Source: Bacteroidales bacterium UBA4417
GTDB taxonomy: Bacteria; Bacteroidota; Bacteroidia; Bacteroidales; UBA4417
Assembly: GCA_002389705.1 (NCBI GenBank)
Contig: DGQJ01000309.1
Coordinates: forward strand, 1 to 9,729
Length of the DNA: 9,729 bases
Reading direction: 5' to 3'
In this document: positions 7,428 through 9,729 of the stretch, in pieces
Position numbering within the stretch: the stretch's first letter is position 1
How the letters are laid out: each line of letters begins with the position of its first letter
The notes under the pieces: generated by a model
The model's input: the letters and a program-made list of their open reading frames with translations, nothing else
Databases searched by the model: none
What the model was told of the DNA's origin: nothing
Made by a program: the position numbers and the translations under genes

Positions 7428-7826
7428 ATGATCACAGATCCGATTGCAGATTATCTTACAAGAATAAGGAATGCCGTGATGGCCAACCACAGGGTTGTTG
7501 AAATTCCTGCATCTAATCTCAAGAAGGAGATAACTAAAATCCTCTTCGACCAGGGATATATCCTAAATTACAAATTTGAGGACGAAACAAAACCTGGTGT
7601 TATTAAGATCGCGCTCAAATACCACCCTGTAACCAAACAATCAGCAATTACGCAGATTGAAAGAGTTAGTAAACCGGGGTTACGCCGTTATGCCGGTAAA
7701 GATAAACTTCCCAGGGTTCTTAACGGACTCGGTATCGCCATCGTGTCCACATCGCACGGACTGATGACTGACAAGGAAGCCAGAAACAATAACGTTGGCG
7801 GCGAAGTAATTTGTTACGTTAGCTAA
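7428..7826 (+). CDS. rpsH: 30S ribosomal protein uS8 (S8)
   Basis: uS8 binds the central domain of 16S rRNA. In E. coli it also represses the spc operon by binding mRNA near the rplE start. The 132-residue product begins [14 protein letters not shown] (4-17) and continues [22 protein letters not shown] (23-44 region). It has ISKP-like [25 protein letters not shown] (79-103 region) and the signature [14 protein letters not shown] (106-119). It ends GGEVICYVS. The 32-base spacer ahead of it is mostly A and T. I cannot confirm an S8-binding mRNA hairpin at the rplX/rplE junction by eye. Confidence 0.98.
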   Translation: MITDPIADYLTRIRNAVMANHRVVEIPASNLKKEITKILFDQGYILNYKFEDETKPGVIKIALKYHPVTKQSAITQIERVSKPGLRRYAGKDKLPRVLNGLGIAIVSTSHGLMTDKEARNNNVGGEVICYVS

Positions 7827-7831
7827 TTAAT

Positions 7832-7838
7832 AAGGAGG
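7832..7838 (+). promoter_or_regulatory. Strong Shine-Dalgarno ahead of rplF
   Basis: AAGGAGG sits in the rpsH-rplF spacer, followed by nine mostly A bases and then the ATG. It matches the complement of the usual 16S rRNA 3' end over seven bases at good spacing. It is the only intergenic start signal of this kind in the window, and it lies outside any coding sequence, so codon constraint does not explain it. Confidence 0.75.
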
Positions 7839-7847
7839 AAAAAAAGA

Positions 7848-8405
7848 ATGTCGAGAATTGGAAAATTACCGATTACGATTCCTTCCGGAGTTACAATCAC
7901 CATCTCAGATAAAAACCTGGTTACCGTAAAAGGCAGCCGTGGAGAACTGAAACAGCAAGTAGATCCGGATATTATTGTAAAGGTCGAAAATAATGAGCTG
8001 CACGTGCAGCGCCCTACCGATCAACAACGCCACAGGTCGATGCACGGCCTGTACCGTTCACTGATTTTTAACATGGTGAAAGGTGTAAGCGAAGGCTTTA
8101 CCGTTCAACAAGAATTGGTTGGTGTTGGTTACAAAGCTGTTGCTGTTGGTCAAACCCTTGAGCTTGCTCTTGGATATTCGCACAACTTCTTCTTCGAACT
8201 GCCTTCCGAAATACAGGTAAGCGCTGTTACCGAAAGAGGTAAGAACCCCATTATTACAATGGTATCGCACGATAAACAACTGATCGGACAGGTAGCTGCT
8301 AAAATCAGGTCGCTGCGTAAACCTGAACCATACAAAGGAAAAGGTATCAAGTTTGTTGGCGAAACACTGAAACGTAAAGCTGGTAAGTCAGCATCGGATA
8401 AATAA
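7848..8405 (+). CDS. rplF: 50S ribosomal protein uL6 (L6)
   Basis: uL6 lies near the base of the uL7/uL12 stalk and the sarcin-ricin loop, next to the GTPase-binding site. The 185-residue product begins MSRIGKLPITIPSGV (1-15). It has the two repeated alpha/beta halves of the family: the first up to about residue 82 (VTVKGSRGELKQ at 25-36, HRSMHGLYRSL at 62-72), the second from there on (VGVGYKAVAVGQTLELALGYSH at 91-112 region). The C-terminal signature RKPEPYKGKGIKFVGE (157-172) is clear. A strong Shine-Dalgarno precedes the ATG, unlike its neighbours. rplR follows after 30 bases. Confidence 0.98.
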   Translation: MSRIGKLPITIPSGVTITISDKNLVTVKGSRGELKQQVDPDIIVKVENNELHVQRPTDQQRHRSMHGLYRSLIFNMVKGVSEGFTVQQELVGVGYKAVAVGQTLELALGYSHNFFFELPSEIQVSAVTERGKNPIITMVSHDKQLIGQVAAKIRSLRKPEPYKGKGIKFVGETLKRKAGKSASDK

Positions 8406-8435
8406 TCATTGAGAACAGCATAACACTTTCAATCG

Positions 8436-8798
8436 ATGTCATTTAAAGTAGATAAAGAATACAGGAGACTGAAAATCAAGCAACGTGTTCGTAAAACCAT
8501 TACAGGTACAGGCGAACGCCCACGCATGACAGTATTCCGCAGCAACAAGGATATTTATGTACAGCTGATCGATGATCTTTCAGGTACAACAATGGTGGCT
8601 GCATCATCACGCGCTAAAGGTATAGCGGATCAAAAAGTTACCAAAAGTGAGAAAGCCAGGCTTGTTGGAAAACTCGTTGCCGAGCGTGCCCTCGAAAGCG
8701 GTATTCAGGCAGTAGTTTTCGACCGTAACGGTTATCTGTATCACGGTAGAGTTAAAGCCCTGGCTGATTCAGCCAGAGAAGGTGGCATCAAATTTTAA
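8436..8798 (+). CDS. rplR: 50S ribosomal protein uL18 (L18)
   Basis: uL18 binds 5S rRNA together with uL5 and helps anchor it in the central protuberance. The 120-residue product has a basic N-terminus ([17 protein letters not shown] at 9-25), then [21 protein letters not shown] (27-47 region). [30 protein letters not shown] spans about 77-106, and the family end is [13 protein letters not shown]. The leader is A/T-rich with no Shine-Dalgarno. rpsE starts 8 bases after its TAA. Confidence 0.97.
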   Translation: MSFKVDKEYRRLKIKQRVRKTITGTGERPRMTVFRSNKDIYVQLIDDLSGTTMVAASSRAKGIADQKVTKSEKARLVGKLVAERALESGIQAVVFDRNGYLYHGRVKALADSAREGGIKF

Positions 8799-8806
8799 TT
8801 ACAGCT

Positions 8807-9325
8807 ATGGCAAACGTAAACACAAACAGAGTAAAATCGAGCGATATCGAATTAAAAGACAGGCTCGTCGCCATTCAGCGCGTTACTAAGGTTACCAAAG
8901 GCGGTCGTACATTCACTTTCTCAGCTATCGTAGTAGTTGGTGACGAAAACGGAGTGGTTGGACACGGTCTTGGTAAAGCAAAGGAAGTTCAGGCTGCAAT
9001 TGCTAAAGGAATTGAAGATGCCAAGAAAAACCTGGTTCGTGTACCTGTTCTGAAGGGAACTATCCCCCACGACCAATTAGGTAAATACGGCGGAGCCCTT
9101 GTTTTTATGAAACCTGCAGCTGCCGGTACCGGAGTTATAGCTGGTGGTGCTATGCGTGCTGTGCTCGAAAGCGTTGGCGTAAAGGACGTATTGGCCAAAT
9201 CAAAAGGCTCATCAAACCCTCACAGTGTTGTTAAAGCAACCATCGAAGGCCTTTGCAAATTGAAAGATGCTCATGCTGTTTCGCAGCTTCGTGGTATCAG
9301 TATGGATAAAGTATTTAACGGTTAA
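8807..9325 (+). CDS. rpsE: 30S ribosomal protein uS5 (S5)
   Basis: uS5 lines the mRNA entry tunnel with uS3 and uS4 and affects decoding accuracy. The 172-residue product has the double-stranded RNA-binding-like N-terminal domain: [25 protein letters not shown] (16-40 region), with the KGG loop (31-33) that in E. coli holds spectinomycin-resistance positions and here looks wild type. [10 protein letters not shown] (52-61) follows. The C-terminal domain has [19 protein letters not shown] (107-125), [20 protein letters not shown] (127-146) and the end [11 protein letters not shown]. Spacing to rpmD is 19 bases. Confidence 0.98.
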   Translation: MANVNTNRVKSSDIELKDRLVAIQRVTKVTKGGRTFTFSAIVVVGDENGVVGHGLGKAKEVQAAIAKGIEDAKKNLVRVPVLKGTIPHDQLGKYGGALVFMKPAAAGTGVIAGGAMRAVLESVGVKDVLAKSKGSSNPHSVVKATIEGLCKLKDAHAVSQLRGISMDKVFNG

Positions 9326-9344
9326 CCACTAAATTTATAGCGCG

Positions 9345-9524
9345 ATGAAAAACGTGAGAATCACACAGATTAAAAGTGGTATTAAACAACCCGAACGTCA
9401 AAAACGTACGCTGCGTGCACTGGGAATCACCAAAATGAACCGCCCTGTTGATCATGTAGCTACCCCACAGATTGAAGGCATGATTAAAGCAATCAGCCAT
9501 TTATTGAAAGTGGAAGAAATTTAA
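9345..9524 (+). CDS. rpmD: 50S ribosomal protein uL30 (L30)
   Basis: uL30 is a small 50S protein near the 5S rRNA side of the subunit. This 59-residue reading frame was found by translating the rpsE-rplO gap by hand; it is short but complete, from ATG to TAA. The protein shows VRITQIKSGIKQPERQKRTL (4-23), RALGITKMNRPVDHVATPQI (24-43), the expected uL30 layout, then a helix ending LLKVEEI. Its length matches the bacterial short form, and the place between rpsE and rplO is the canonical one. No Shine-Dalgarno is visible before the ATG. Confidence 0.97.
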   Translation: MKNVRITQIKSGIKQPERQKRTLRALGITKMNRPVDHVATPQIEGMIKAISHLLKVEEI

Positions 9525-9553
9525 TTGTAAATCTGTCATAGAAAGCATATATC

Positions 9554-9729
9554 ATGGATCTAAGTAATTTAAAGCCGGCAGAAGGCGCTACTAAAGCGGA
9601 GAAACGAATCGGACGTGGCCAGGGTTCAGGTCGTGGCGGAACATCCACACGTGGACACAAAGGAGCCAAATCGCGTTCAGGTTACAAGCACAAACGTGGT
9701 TTCGAAGGAGGTCAGATGCCTTTATTCCG
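9554..9729 (+). CDS. rplO: 50S ribosomal protein uL15 (L15), N-terminal part (3' end outside window)
   Basis: uL15 is a late-assembly 50S protein with a long, basic, glycine-rich N-terminal arm that threads into 23S rRNA. Only the first 58 codons and two bases of the next are in view; the usual length is near 145-150 residues. Visible are [20 protein letters not shown] (1-20), [20 protein letters not shown] (21-40) and [18 protein letters not shown] (41-58), the standard arm. It follows rpmD by 29 bases. secY would be expected next, outside the window. The cut is the window edge, not a frameshift. Confidence 0.97.
   Translation, partial: MDLSNLKPAEGATKAEKRIGRGQGSGRGGTSTRGHKGAKSRSGYKHKRGFEGGQMPLF

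Noticed and set aside
9705..9718. AAGGAGGT followed by an in-frame ATG inside rplO
   Set aside because: It encodes the conserved EGGQM of uL15 and the spacing to the ATG is too short; an internal start is unlikely.

Overview
The window is a stretch of chromosomal ribosomal-protein operon with all genes on the + strand and no spacer longer than 57 bases. It starts inside the end of the elongation factor G gene (fusA). It then carries, in the canonical bacterial order, the S10 cluster (rpsJ, rplC, rplD, rplW, rplB, rpsS, rplV, rpsC, rplP, rpmC, rpsQ) and the spc cluster (rplN, rplX, rplE, rpsN, rpsH, rplF, rplR, rpsE, rpmD). It ends 58 codons into rplO. That is 19 translated genes plus one found by hand (rpmD, 59 codons), with a partial gene at each edge.

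The organism is most likely a member of the Bacteroidota, perhaps Bacteroidales. Four things point there. fusA runs straight into rpsJ with no tuf gene between. The protein sequences resemble Bacteroidota versions, such as the uL22 start MGSRK, the uL14 end IVSLAPEVL and HPMGGGEGR in uL2. Shine-Dalgarno sequences are missing from nearly every start, which instead have A/T-rich leaders. TAA is used for 19 of the 21 visible stops. GC content looks moderate by eye. The genus cannot be named from this evidence.

Layout: bases 1-528 hold the end of EF-G. Bases 565-5859 hold the S10 cluster, which supplies 30S head proteins (uS10, uS19, uS3), uS17 and the large-subunit proteins around the exit tunnel and peptidyl-transferase centre (uL3, uL4, uL23, uL2, uL22, uL16, uL29). 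Bases 5862-9524 hold the spc cluster (uL14, uL24, uL5, uS14, uS8, uL6, uL18, uS5, uL30). Bases 9554-9729 hold the start of uL15. The two clusters meet across a 2-base gap (rpsQ/rplN), and two gene pairs overlap (rplC/rplD by 10 bases, rplX/rplE by 1). With no promoter or terminator visible, the block probably belongs to one long transcript begun upstream of the window.

I see no mobile element, CRISPR array, RNA gene, pseudogene or unknown protein, and no candidate for an undescribed system. The second-look points are small: a textbook Shine-Dalgarno before rplF (and a weaker one before rplE) in an otherwise SD-free operon, the GTG start of rpsJ, the rplC/rplD overlap, an Arg/Gly/Asp-rich tail on uS3, and a few residue substitutions in uL3 and uL2.
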